A stretch of 64,000 nt of DNA from Bacilli bacterium (GCA_017428495.1 JAFRQS010000031.1:62001-126000), one strand, 5' to 3'. Counted from the stretch's first letter, positions 8,402 through 19,330 are shown. The notes: generated from the sequence alone by a model not told the origin. Numbers and translations are program-made.

Positions 8402-9404
8402 ATCAAAATTTATAATACTTGCTTTATGTTTATTTTTATTAACTGGATGTGCAAAGACATTAACAGATGAAAATAAAAAAGTAGTAAAATATAGTGCATC
8501 AATTATATGTGATTCTTGTACATCTAGTTGTGATAAAGAAGATAATGATTGTTTAAAAAAATGTGAAACTAACTGTAATGAAGCTAAGAAGAATCAAACA
8601 GGACAAAATTTAACAAAGAATATATTATGCCAACCTACTAACAAGGATGTTATAGAAATATATGAAAAGTATGGTGTAAGTATGAAAAATATACCAACTT
8701 GTCCAAAATTGAGTATAGTATCAGGTTATGAAGGATTATGGGTTAGTTTATTTGTTAAACCTTTAGCTTGGATTATTATTAAAACTGGATTACTTCTTAA
8801 GAATTATGGTTTATCACTTGTTATAATTAGTATTTTAATAAGAGCAGTTTTAATGCCATTAACAAAGAAAACAGCAATGCAATCAGAAAATTTGAAAAAG
8901 GCACAACCTGAACTTGATAGATTAAATAAGAAATATGAAAATAAAAATGATAAGGATTCTCAATTACAAAAGAGTCAAGAAACTTTATTAATTTATCAAA
9001 AATATGGTATAAATCCTATGTCAAGTTGCTTATTTGCATTAATTCAAATACCACTTTTATTTGCATTTATTGAAGCAATAAATAGGACTCCAGCAATTTT
9101 TGAAGGTAAATTCTTGGGATTACACTTAGGAATTACACCATTAACAGCATTAAAAAATGGACAATGGTATTATTTACTTGTAATTATAATACTTGCTGTG
9201 ATAACATATTTATCATTGAATTTAAACAAAGGAGTAGGGGCACCTGGAGCAGATACACAAAAGCAAATGAATATGATGAATAAATTTATGCTTGTATTTA
9301 TAACATATGCATCATTAAATTTATCAACAGCTATATGCATGTATTGGATTTCATCAAGTGCATTTACTATATTTCAAAATTTATTAGTAAAGAGAGTGAA
9401 GTAG
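8388..9404 (+). CDS. yidC: membrane protein insertase YidC/SpoIIIJ, lipoprotein with Cys-rich segment
   Basis: 338 residues from the ATG at 8388; an upstream TTG lies in the ribosome site. Lipoprotein signal with lipobox LLTGC (Cys21), as in Gram-positive YidC. The insertase core follows with five membrane segments, the conserved groove Arg in ILIRAVLMPLT, and the QIPLLFAFIEAI segment. Odd: residues 41-63 hold six cysteines (C41, 44, 48, 55, 59, 63), with two more before the first core helix (C-QPTN and TCPKLS). Ordinary Bacilli YidC proteins lack such a region. The extracytoplasmic cysteines could form disulfides or bind metal; that is inference. Confidence 0.95.
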   Translation: MKKNKSKFIILALCLFLLTGCAKTLTDENKKVVKYSASIICDSCTSSCDKEDNDCLKKCETNCNEAKKNQTGQNLTKNILCQPTNKDVIEIYEKYGVSMKNIPTCPKLSIVSGYEGLWVSLFVKPLAWIIIKTGLLLKNYGLSLVIISILIRAVLMPLTKKTAMQSENLKKAQPELDRLNKKYENKNDKDSQLQKSQETLLIYQKYGINPMSSCLFALIQIPLLFAFIEAINRTPAIFEGKFLGLHLGITPLTALKNGQWYYLLVIIILAVITYLSLNLNKGVGAPGADTQKQMNMMNKFMLVFITYASLNLSTAICMYWISSSAFTIFQNLLVKRVK

Positions 9405-9405
9405 T

Positions 9406-10017
9406 ATGAAGTTATATGAATATGAAGGTAAAAATTTAGAAGAATTAAAAGAGAAAGCATTAACTGAGTTAAATGCTAATGAAGATGAACTATATATTAG
9501 AGAAAGTGAAGAAGCAGGTGGATTATTTAAAGCAAAAAAATATAAATTAACTATTGCTACAAAAGATGATGTAGTTAAATATGTTAAAGATTATATTGTT
9601 GATATTGCTAAATATATGGGAATAAGTGTTAAAATTGAAGCTAAAAAAAGAGAAAAATATATTCAAATCAATTTATTTTCTGAAAGTAGTTCAATATTAA
9701 TAGGTAAAAATGGTAGAACATTAGAAGCTATGCAATTATTAATAAAAAATTCATTATTAAATCAAACTGGATTTAAGATAAATGTTATATTAGATGTAGA
9801 AGATTATAAAGAAAAAAATAATAGACATTTAGAATTTAATGTAAAAAAGATTGCAAGAGAAGTAAGAAAAACAGGAGTGGATGCTAAATTAGATCCTATG
9901 AATTCTTATGAAAGAAGAATAGTTCATAATGCAGTAAGTCAAGTAAAAGGTGTAACAACTCATAGTGAAGGTGAAGAACCAAATAGATATGTAGTTATTA
10001 AGAAAGAAGAGGAATAA
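9406..10017 (+). CDS. jag: RNA-binding protein Jag/KhpB
   Basis: 203 residues. N-terminal Jag domain (1-55), KH domain with the GxxG loop in ILIGKNGRTLEAMQLL (about 104-119), and a C-terminal R3H domain with YERRIVHNAVSQ and a terminal EPNRYVVI (about 168-199). Family members bind RNA with KhpA and affect cell division and elongation in Gram-positive bacteria. Follows yidC by one base, the standard order rnpA-yidC-jag. Confidence 0.95.
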   Translation: MKLYEYEGKNLEELKEKALTELNANEDELYIRESEEAGGLFKAKKYKLTIATKDDVVKYVKDYIVDIAKYMGISVKIEAKKREKYIQINLFSESSSILIGKNGRTLEAMQLLIKNSLLNQTGFKINVILDVEDYKEKNNRHLEFNVKKIAREVRKTGVDAKLDPMNSYERRIVHNAVSQVKGVTTHSEGEEPNRYVVIKKEEE

Positions 10018-10029
10018 TCTTCTTTTTTT
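10003..10029 (+). terminator. terminator of the rpmH-jag unit
   Basis: AAAGAAGA (10003-10010) pairs with TCTTCTTT (10018-10025) followed by a T-run; the stem includes the jag stop codon. Confidence 0.8.
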
Positions 10030-10052
10030 GTTATAATAATAATGGTGATATT

Positions 10053-10466
10053 ATGAAAAGTATTTTATTTGTATGTCATGGTAATATATGTAGATCACCA
10101 ATGGCAGAATATATATTTAAATATTTAACAAAAGAAAAATATAAAGTTGAATCAAGAGCAACAAGTACTGAAGAAATTGGTAATGATATGCATTATAAAA
10201 CAAAAGAACAATTAATAAAGCATAATATACCTTTTAATAGGCATAATGCAAAACAAATAACTTTAGATGATTATAATAATTATGATATTATTATTTGTTT
10301 TGATAATTATAATTTGAATAATTTAAAAAGAATGTTTAATGGTAATAAAGAAATTAAATTGTTAGATAAAGATATTGATGATCCATGGTATACAGGTGAT
10401 TTTGATAAGACATATAATGAAATTTATTATGGATGTGTTGATTTGATTAGTAGAATAGAGGAATAA
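10053..10466 (+). CDS. low-molecular-weight protein-tyrosine phosphatase
   Basis: 137 residues. The catalytic P-loop C-x5-R is VCHGNICRS at residues 8-15 (Cys8, Arg14), and the general-acid Asp is in DIDDPWYTG (about 109-117). Both signatures are complete, so the enzyme should be active on phosphotyrosine or phosphoarginine. Which of these it uses cannot be told from sequence. Directly followed (1 bp) by a DUF4298 gene; the two likely form an operon. Confidence 0.93.
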   Translation: MKSILFVCHGNICRSPMAEYIFKYLTKEKYKVESRATSTEEIGNDMHYKTKEQLIKHNIPFNRHNAKQITLDDYNNYDIIICFDNYNLNNLKRMFNGNKEIKLLDKDIDDPWYTGDFDKTYNEIYYGCVDLISRIEE

Positions 10467-10467
10467 T

Positions 10468-10773
10468 ATGAAAAAAATAGAAAGAATTAAAATAAATGAA
10501 GAAAGATTAGATAATATATTAAAATCTGTAAAAGAATTAGAACTATCATTAAATAAATTTAAAAATCAAATAAAAGATATTAATAAACTTAATAAATATT
10601 ATGGTAGTAAAATTTGGTTTAAAGATTATGATGATTATAATAATGGTAGATTAGGTAAAATAAAAGCAGGAGTATTAAGTGAAGATAGTATATGGAATAT
10701 GAATGAAAATGTAAAAGAATTAATGATTGAAATGAAAAATATTTCAAGTAAGATATTAAAAACAGATATTTAA
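10468..10773 (+). CDS. DUF4298 family protein
   Basis: 101 residues, cytoplasmic, predicted helical. The first 45 residues form a Lys/Glu/Leu-rich probable coiled coil. The conserved part YYGSKIWFKDYDDYNNGRLG...AGVLSEDSIWNM (about 44-80) matches my memory of DUF4298. No function is established. It lies 1 bp behind the tyrosine phosphatase gene, suggesting a shared transcript and perhaps a shared process. Confidence 0.8.
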   Translation: MKKIERIKINEERLDNILKSVKELELSLNKFKNQIKDINKLNKYYGSKIWFKDYDDYNNGRLGKIKAGVLSEDSIWNMNENVKELMIEMKNISSKILKTDI

Positions 10774-10785
10774 AAATCTGTTTTT
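10760..10785 (+). terminator. terminator after the DUF4298 gene
   Basis: ACAGAT (10762-10767) pairs with ATCTGT (10776-10781) followed by TTTTT; the hairpin contains the stop codon. Confidence 0.8.
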
Positions 10786-10788
10786 GTT

Positions 10789-10797
10789 TGATATAAT
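10789..10797 (+). promoter_or_regulatory. extended -10 promoter of mnmE
   Basis: TG-A-TATAAT with the hexamer at 10792-10797, 22 bp before the mnmE start and directly after a terminator. No clear -35 box. Confidence 0.65.
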
Positions 10798-10819
10798 ACG
10801 TTTGAAATGAGGGATTTCT

Positions 10820-12160
10820 ATGAATGATACTATTGTTGCAATTTCTACATCATTAAGTGTTGGAGCAATATCTATTATTAGATTAAGTGGTGATAAATCT
10901 ATAGAAATAGTAAATAAGTTTTTTACTAAAGATTTAAATAATGTAGATAGTCATACAATACATTATGGATATATTAAAGAAAATAATGAAGTATTAGATG
11001 AAGTACTAGTAAGTGTAATGAAATCACCCAAAACATTTACTACTGAGGATGTAGTAGAAGTTAATTGTCATGGTGGTATTGCTACTACTAAAAGAATACT
11101 TGAATTATTTATGAGAAATGGCGCTAGACTTGCGGAACCTGGTGAATTTACTAAAAGAGCATTTTTAAATGGAAGAATAGATTTAATAGAAGCAGAAAGT
11201 GTAATGGATTTAATAAATTCTAAAACTGAAGTAAGTAGAAAGATGGCTTTAAATGGTGTTAAAGGTAGCATTTCAAATAGAATTAATGAATTAAGAAATA
11301 AATTAATGGATATAATTGCAAATATAGAAGTAAATATAGATTATCCTGAATATGAAGATATATTGGTAGTAACTAATAATATGATTTCTACTAATATAAA
11401 AGAATTAAAAAAAGAATTTAAAAAAGTATTAAAAGATGCAGAAAATGGTAAGTTAATAAAAGATGGTATAAATACATTAATTGTAGGTAGACCTAATGTA
11501 GGTAAGAGTAGTATTTTAAATAGATTATTAGATGAAGAAAAAGCAATAGTTACTGATATTGCAGGTACTACTAGAGATATAGTAGAAGGAACTATAACAA
11601 TAGATGGAATATTATTAAATATTATTGATACTGCTGGTATTAGAGATACAGATAATGTAGTAGAAAAGATAGGAGTAGAAAAATCATTGAGTTTAATAGA
11701 TACATCAGATTTAGTTATAGTTGTATTGAATAATAATGAAGAATTAAGTGATGATGATAGAAAAATATTAGATGCTACTAAAGATAAAAAGAGAATAATA
11801 TTTGTTAATAAGGTAGATTTGGAATCTAAATTAAAATTAGATTTAGATGTAGTAAAAGGAAATACTATTGAAGTAAATGGACTTGATGCATTAAAAGATA
11901 AAATTAGAGAATTATTTAATTTAGATCAAATAGAAAAATCTGATTTAAATTATTTATCTAATGCTAGAGAAATATCTACTATAAAAGAAGTATTAAGTGT
12001 AATAAATGATATAGAAGAATCTTTAAATAATAATATAGAAGTAGATATGATTGAAATAGATATAAAAAGAATATGGGAACTACTTGGTAATTTAATAGGT
12101 AAAAGTTATGATGATGAATTGATAGATAATATATTTAGTAGATTTTGTTTAGGTAAATAA
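10820..12160 (+). CDS. mnmE: tRNA modification GTPase MnmE
   Basis: 446 residues. Partner of MnmG in wobble-uridine modification. N-terminal formyl-THF-binding domain with the start MNDTIVAISTSLSVGAISIIRLSG. The G domain has G1 GRPNVGKSS (about 223-231), G2/G3 DIAGTTRD and DTAG, and G4 NKVD. The protein ends FCLGK, the C-terminal C-x-G-K motif needed for modification. Followed 1 bp later by recF, a junction not found in B. subtilis. Confidence 0.97.
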   Translation: MNDTIVAISTSLSVGAISIIRLSGDKSIEIVNKFFTKDLNNVDSHTIHYGYIKENNEVLDEVLVSVMKSPKTFTTEDVVEVNCHGGIATTKRILELFMRNGARLAEPGEFTKRAFLNGRIDLIEAESVMDLINSKTEVSRKMALNGVKGSISNRINELRNKLMDIIANIEVNIDYPEYEDILVVTNNMISTNIKELKKEFKKVLKDAENGKLIKDGINTLIVGRPNVGKSSILNRLLDEEKAIVTDIAGTTRDIVEGTITIDGILLNIIDTAGIRDTDNVVEKIGVEKSLSLIDTSDLVIVVLNNNEELSDDDRKILDATKDKKRIIFVNKVDLESKLKLDLDVVKGNTIEVNGLDALKDKIRELFNLDQIEKSDLNYLSNAREISTIKEVLSVINDIEESLNNNIEVDMIEIDIKRIWELLGNLIGKSYDDELIDNIFSRFCLGK

Positions 12161-12161
12161 T

Positions 12162-13259
12162 ATGAAAATAAACACATTAGAAATACATAATTTTAGAAAT
12201 TATGAAAAATTAAAATTAGAGTTTAATAATAATATAAATATATTTATTGGAAATAATGGTGAAGGAAAAACTAATATATTAGAAAGTATATATGTACTTG
12301 CAATTACTAAATCTCATAGATCATATATTGATAAAAATCTTATAACTAATAATAAAAATGTTATGAAGATAAATGGTAAAATTGAAACAAGTAATGGTGT
12401 TAAAAATTTAGAATTAGTTATGAATCAAAAAGGTAAGAGAGTTTCTATTAATAAGATAGTATCTAAAAGAATAAGTGATTATATTTCAAATATGTCTGTT
12501 GTATTATTTTCTCCAGATGATTTAGAATTAGTAAAAGGTAGTCCTGGAATAAGAAGAAAGTTTTTAAATATAGAAATAGGTCAATTAGATAATAAGTATT
12601 TGTACTATCTTAATGATTATAATGAATTATTAAAAACAAGAAATGAATACTTAAAAACAATTAATATTGACAATGTAAATAAAGATTATTTAGATATATT
12701 AAATAATCAATTGTGTGACAAAGCGTCATATATATATAAATATAGGGTTGAATATATAAATAATTTAAATAAGTATATGTCAAAAATAAGTAAAGAAATA
12801 TCAAATAAAAATGTAACTATTAAATATTTAAATAATATAGATACAGATAATTATGAAAATATAAAAGATATATTATTAAATAAATTAAATTCTAATTTAA
12901 AGAGAGAAATATTAGTTGGTACAACACTATATGGACCACATAAGGATGATTTTGTAATTTATATAGATAGGTTAGAAGCTAAGGAATATGGTTCACAAGG
13001 TCAACAAAGGATGTGTGTACTTTGTATAAAATTTTCTGAATTAGAATTATATAATGAAAAGAAAGATGAGTATCCAATATTATTATTAGATGATATATTT
13101 AGTGAATTAGATAATAGTAAAAAAAATGCAATAGTTAAATATTTAAAAAATAATATTCAAGTATTTATAACATCGACTGATATTAATGATATAGATAGTA
13201 AAATATTAAAGGATTCAAAAATTTATACAATAAGTAATGGAAATATAATAATGAATTAG
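12162..13259 (+). CDS. recF: DNA replication and repair protein RecF
   Basis: 365 residues, typical. SMC-like ATPase that acts with RecO and RecR to load RecA at gaps. Walker A GNNGEGKTN is at about residues 30-38. The signature region includes EYGSQGQQRMCVLCIKFSE (about 275-293). Walker B is LLLDDIFSELD (about 307-317). RecR is at 22039. Upstream neighbour is mnmE rather than yaaA or dnaN. Confidence 0.96.
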   Translation: MKINTLEIHNFRNYEKLKLEFNNNINIFIGNNGEGKTNILESIYVLAITKSHRSYIDKNLITNNKNVMKINGKIETSNGVKNLELVMNQKGKRVSINKIVSKRISDYISNMSVVLFSPDDLELVKGSPGIRRKFLNIEIGQLDNKYLYYLNDYNELLKTRNEYLKTINIDNVNKDYLDILNNQLCDKASYIYKYRVEYINNLNKYMSKISKEISNKNVTIKYLNNIDTDNYENIKDILLNKLNSNLKREILVGTTLYGPHKDDFVIYIDRLEAKEYGSQGQQRMCVLCIKFSELELYNEKKDEYPILLLDDIFSELDNSKKNAIVKYLKNNIQVFITSTDINDIDSKILKDSKIYTISNGNIIMN

Positions 13260-13281
13260 GTCTAAATGACTTAATTTTTTT
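13254..13281 (+). terminator. terminator of mnmE-recF
   Basis: AATTAGGTC pairs with GACTTAATT (one G-U pair) followed by seven T; the stem includes the recF stop. Confidence 0.75.
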
Positions 13282-13321
13282 ATTAAAAAAAGATAAAAAA
13301 GGCACAAAAATCAAAAATTTA

Positions 13322-15354
<2,033 letters not shown>

Positions 15355-15365
15355 GAGGTGTGGTT

Positions 15366-17843
15366 ATGGAAGAAGAAAAAATTAATGAAGAACAAGATTT
15401 TGGTGGAACATTTCATGAAAGAGATAGCCACGCTGTAAATGATATTGTAAGAGAAATATCAGATTCATTTCTAGATTACTCAATGAGTGTTATTACATCA
15501 CGTGCAATACCGGATTTAAGAGATGGATTAAAACCAGTACATAGAAGAATATTATGGTCTATGTTTGAAGAAGGAAATACACCTGATAAACCACATAAAA
15601 AATCAGCAACAACTGTTGGTTATGTTATGGGACATTATCATCCACATGGTGATTCCTCAATATATGATGCCATGGTTAGACTGGCACAAGATTTTAACCA
15701 GAGATATATGCTTGTTGATGGACATGGTAACTTTGGTAATATAGAAGGTGATGGAGCAGCCGCATATCGTTATACTGAAGCTAGATTATCTAGAATTTCA
15801 TTAGAAATGCTTAGAGATATTAGAAAAGAAACTGTAAATATGATGCCTAACTTTGATGAAACAAGTCCAGAACCAACAGTATTACCATCAAGATTTCCAA
15901 ATGTATTAGTAAATGGATCAATGGGTATAGCAGTAGGTATGGCTACTAATATTCCACCACATAATTTGGGTGAAGTAATAGATGGATGTGTTGCATATAT
16001 AGATAATCCAGATATAGATACAGACGGATTAATGCAATATATAAAAGGTCCAGATTTTCCTACAGGTGCAGTAATATTAGGAAATTCTGGAATAAAGAAA
16101 GCTTATGAAACAGGAAGAGGTACTATAACTATTAGAAGTAGGGCATATATTGAAGAAAAATCTACACATAGTCAAATAGTTATAACTGAAGTTCCATATG
16201 GTGTAAATACTATGGAATTAAAAAATAGAGTTGCTGAATTAGTAAGGGATAAAATAATAGATGGAATATCTGATTATCATACTGACCTAAAAGATGGTGT
16301 AAAGATAACAATTACATTGAAAAGAGATTCAAATCCACAGGTAGTATTAAATAATTTATATAAACATACAAATTTCCAAGTAAATTATGGAATAATATTT
16401 CTAGTAATTGATAATGGAACACCTAAAACATTAAGCTTAAAAGAAATTATTTCTAAATATATAGATCATCAAAAAGAAGTAATAATTAGAAGAACTAAAT
16501 TTGATTTAGGTAAAGCAGAAGATAGAGTACATATATTAGAAGGATTAAAAATTGCACTTGATCATATAGATGAAGTAGTATCTATAATCAGAGGTTCTAA
16601 AACTGATGAAGAAGCAACTGACAAGTTAATGACAAAATTTGGATTATCTGAAATACAAGCTAAAAGTATATTAGATATGAGACTTAGAAGATTAACTGGT
16701 TTAGAAAGAGAAAAAGTAGAAGAAGAATTAGATGAGCTTTTAAAATTAATAGAAGAATTAAAATCAGTTCTTGAATCTGAAGAAAAAGTTAAAAATATAA
16801 TTAAAGAAGAAATGTTAGAAATAAAGAAAAAATATGGTGATGAAAGAAGAACAGAAATAGATATGACAGCCATAGACTTTATCGAAGATGAGTCTTTAAT
16901 ACCAGTAGATGAGGTAATGGTCTCATTAACAAATAAAGGTTATATTAAAAGACTTGCCGTTGATACTTATAGGATTCAAAATAAAGGTGGTGTAGGCGTA
17001 AAAGGAATGTCTACTAATGAAGAAGATTTTGTAGAACATATACGTGTACTTACTACACATGATTATTTAATGTTCTTCTCAAACAAAGGTAAAGTATATA
17101 GAATGAAAGGTTATGAAATACCTGAATTTAGCAGACAATCAAAAGGTTTACCAATTGTAAATTTGTTATCAATAGAAAAAGATGAAAAAATATCAGCTAT
17201 GTTTACAGTATTAAGAGAAGAAGAAAGTAAATATTTAGTATTAGTTACTAAAAAAGGACTAATAAAAAGATGTAATTTATCAGAATTTGAGAATATTAGA
17301 AAGTCAGGTAAGATAGCTATAGGATTAAAAGATGATGATGAATTGATATCTGTATTTAAAACTACAGGAGATCAATTTATAACTCTTGCATCATCAAATG
17401 ATAAATTAGTAAAATTTAATGAATCTGAAATAAGAGTAATGGGTAGAACTGCATCAGGAGTAAGAGGAATTGATTTAGATGGTGCTTATTGCATAGATGC
17501 AAATGTGGCAGATCCTGGTAAAGAAGTATTAGTAGTAACTGAAAATGGATATGGAAAAAGAACTACAATTGATGAATATAGAACAACTCATAGAGGTAGT
17601 AAAGGAGTTAAAACATTAAATTCTACTGAAAAAACAGGTAACATTGTAGCGTTTAAAGTAGTTAATAATGAAGAAGATTTAATGATTATAACTAATAGTG
17701 GTATGGTAATAAGAATACCAATATCACAAATATCAGTTATGAGTAGAGTTACACAAGGAGTTAGACTAATTAATTTAAAAGATGAACAAAAAGTAACATC
17801 TGTATTTAATATTCCAAAAGAAGAAGCAGAAGAGGAAGAATAA
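15366..17843 (+). CDS. gyrA: DNA gyrase subunit A
   Basis: 825 residues from the ATG at 15366; the in-frame GTG at 15360 is part of the ribosome site GGAGGTG. DNA-breaking subunit: the catalytic Tyr is Y136 in AAYRYTEARL. The quinolone-resistance region reads HPHGDSSIYDAM (about 92-103), without the usual resistance substitutions. The C-terminal six-bladed pinwheel carries a GyrA-box-like QNKGGVGVKG (about 547-556), diverged from QRRGGKG, which defines wrapping-competent gyrase. The N-terminus is about 13 residues longer than in B. subtilis. Confidence 0.98.
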   Translation: MEEEKINEEQDFGGTFHERDSHAVNDIVREISDSFLDYSMSVITSRAIPDLRDGLKPVHRRILWSMFEEGNTPDKPHKKSATTVGYVMGHYHPHGDSSIYDAMVRLAQDFNQRYMLVDGHGNFGNIEGDGAAAYRYTEARLSRISLEMLRDIRKETVNMMPNFDETSPEPTVLPSRFPNVLVNGSMGIAVGMATNIPPHNLGEVIDGCVAYIDNPDIDTDGLMQYIKGPDFPTGAVILGNSGIKKAYETGRGTITIRSRAYIEEKSTHSQIVITEVPYGVNTMELKNRVAELVRDKIIDGISDYHTDLKDGVKITITLKRDSNPQVVLNNLYKHTNFQVNYGIIFLVIDNGTPKTLSLKEIISKYIDHQKEVIIRRTKFDLGKAEDRVHILEGLKIALDHIDEVVSIIRGSKTDEEATDKLMTKFGLSEIQAKSILDMRLRRLTGLEREKVEEELDELLKLIEELKSVLESEEKVKNIIKEEMLEIKKKYGDERRTEIDMTAIDFIEDESLIPVDEVMVSLTNKGYIKRLAVDTYRIQNKGGVGVKGMSTNEEDFVEHIRVLTTHDYLMFFSNKGKVYRMKGYEIPEFSRQSKGLPIVNLLSIEKDEKISAMFTVLREEESKYLVLVTKKGLIKRCNLSEFENIRKSGKIAIGLKDDDELISVFKTTGDQFITLASSNDKLVKFNESEIRVMGRTASGVRGIDLDGAYCIDANVADPGKEVLVVTENGYGKRTTIDEYRTTHRGSKGVKTLNSTEKTGNIVAFKVVNNEEDLMIITNSGMVIRIPISQISVMSRVTQGVRLINLKDEQKVTSVFNIPKEEAEEEE

Positions 17844-17855
17844 CTTCCTCTTTTA
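17831..17855 (+). terminator. terminator of gyrBA
   Basis: AGAGGAAG (17831-17838) and CTTCCTCT (17844-17851) around the gyrA stop codon, followed by TTTT. It runs straight into the Noc-site palindrome. Confidence 0.88.
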
Positions 17856-17874
17856 TTATTTCCTGGGAAATAAT
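17855..17874. promoter_or_regulatory. Noc-binding site (NBS) 1
   Basis: Core ATTTCCTGGGAAAT at 17858-17871 matches the B. subtilis Noc site ATTTCCCGGGAAAT with one central change. Symmetry extends to 17855-17874. Confidence 0.85.
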
Positions 17875-17897
17875 TATTACCAATATATGGTAATAAT
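17873..17897. repeat. inverted repeat between Noc site and parS
   Basis: ATTATTACCA (17873-17882) and TGGTAATAAT (17888-17897) form perfect 10-bp arms around a five-base loop. The left arm touches the Noc site and the right arm overlaps the parS palindrome. Confidence 0.8.
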
Positions 17898-17924
17898 CTA
17901 TGTTCCACGTGGAACATAGATTAT
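17893..17924. promoter_or_regulatory. parS site 1 within a 32-bp perfect palindrome
   Basis: TGTTCCACGTGGAACA at 17901-17916 fits the parS consensus TGTTNCACGTGNAACA. Perfect symmetry continues for 16 bases on each side of the centre (17908/17909). Located between gyrA and the pilin gene. Confidence 0.9.
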
Positions 17925-17925
17925 G

Positions 17926-17954
17926 TTTACAATCAAATTATAAAATGCTAAAAT
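17926..17954 (+). promoter_or_regulatory. promoter of the pilin gene
   Basis: TTTACA (17926-17931), 17 bp, TAAAAT (17949-17954) with an extended TGC before it. The -35 box begins two bases after the parS palindrome, so a spreading ParB/Noc clamp could affect it. Confidence 0.7.
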
Positions 17955-17978
17955 AAAAACATATGATATGAGTGTATT

Positions 17979-19304
17979 ATGAAAAAGAATAGGAAGAAAG
18001 CATTTACATTAGTAGAGTTATTAGCAGTAATAGTAATATTAGCAGTAATATTAATAATAGCAATACCACAAATAATGAATACAATTAAATCTACAAGATT
18101 AAAAAGTATGGAAAGTAGTGCAAGATTAATAGTAACAAATGCAGAAAAAGATTATTTAAGTCAACAAGCAGTAAATCAAAATTATAACGCAACAAGTATA
18201 CCATGTACAGATGTAGCAAAATTAAATGATGATTATTCAAGCTGTAGCATTACATATAATAGTAATGGAGTAGCAACAGTAAGATTAAAAGGAGCATAAG
18301 GTGGTAAATTTGATAAAATCAAGTGTACTGGTACAAAGGATAATATAAATTGTACTGAGATAACACCACTTTCTGGATATACAGATGCAGTTGAGTATCT
18401 TACGGGATTATGTACAGGAACATGTCCTAAATCTGGAGATAATGATGGAATAGTAAATGAAAATGGAATGATACAAGATAAATATGGTAATTATAGATAT
18501 CAAGGGAGTACTGCAGACAATTATGTAACATTTAATGATGAAAGAGCAAATTGGAGAATAGTGGGATTATTTGATGTAGATGGTGAACAAAGAGTAAAAA
18601 TAGTAATAAAAGTTCAAATAGGAAGATTTTCATGGGATTCAAGCGATTCATCCGTTAATAGCGGAACAGGAATAAATCAGTGGGGACCATCAGGTACATA
18701 TGAAGGAGCAGATTTGATGAGAGAATTAAATGGAGATTATTTAAATTCATCATTAAGTGAAAATACTTTATGGTATAATGGCGAAAATAATAAAAAAGAA
18801 GGTACATTCAATAAAGATTATGCTTTAAAAACAAGTGCACAAGAATTAATAGGTGATGCAACATGGTATACTGGCAGTATGCCCTTTGTTAATACAATTA
18901 CATTAGAAGAAGCATATGCATATGAAAGAGGCACACAGGGAAAAATGTGTAGTAGTGGGAGCAAATGCAATGATAATGTAGAAAGAACATATACATGGAC
19001 AGGTAAAGTAGGATTGATATATTCAAGTGATTATGGATACGCATCAGGAAATAGCAATTGTGCAACAAATATATCATATGGAAATTATTATTGTGATAGC
19101 AATTGGATAGCTGGTTCTGGATGGACAATTACGCCGGCATCTAGTCCTTCTTATTCTGACTATGAATGGGATACTCGAAGTAACTATATGGGTAACTATA
19201 CTGGAAACAATGCACCTTGTGTTTGCCCTGCTGTTTATCTTCTTCCCGATATTCAAATAAAGGGATCTGGAACAATGTCTGATCCATATGTATTTGCAAA
19301 ATAA
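17979..19304 (+). pseudogene. large prepilin-like surface protein, broken by an in-frame TAA at 18297
   Basis: Residues 1-106 are an intact prepilin start (KKAFTLVELLAVIVILAVIL leader and helix, then a pilin stalk ending VATVRLKGA). A TAA at 18297-18299 stops this frame, but the same frame then stays open to 19304 and continues a sensible protein (GGKFDKIKCTGTKDNINC..., then DNYVTFNDERANWRIVGLFD, WTGKVGLIYSSDYGYASG and WTITPASSPSYS, ending PAVYLLPDIQIKGSG). This is the usual C-terminal module of large pseudopilins I recall from gut Bacilli, so one nonsense change splits a ~441-residue gene. The conserved VRPAVYL near the end reads VCPAVYL. The promoter is good; the RBS is weak. parS copies lie on both sides. 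Alternatives: phase-variable gene, readthrough, or assembly error. Confidence 0.82.
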
Positions 19305-19330
19305 TGTTCCACGTGGAACATTGTTTTTTT
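19305..19330. promoter_or_regulatory. parS site 2, doubling as a terminator-like hairpin
   Basis: TGTTCCACGTGGAACA at 19305-19320 begins on the base after the pilin stop codon. Flanking AA/TT extends the palindrome to 20 bp (19303-19322) and TTGTTTTTTT follows. The transcript would form a stem plus U-run, so the same DNA can be a parS site and an intrinsic terminator. Confidence 0.88.

Noticed and set aside
16562-16873. Open frame on the minus strand within gyrA, and similar ones within rpoB, rpoC, clpB, ftsH, recR, rplL
   Set aside because: Antisense shadows of purine-rich genes with no ribosome sites and biased, repetitive composition (Ser/Leu/Ile-rich).
18297-18310. AAGGTGG after the pilin stop as a ribosome site for a separate downstream gene
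   Set aside because: The only nearby start-like TTG is out of frame and the next in-frame ATG is at 18468, inside conserved sequence.
17855-19330. Pilin gene with flanking palindromes as an insertion sequence
   Set aside because: No transposase or target duplication; the palindromes are parS and Noc sites also found without the gene.
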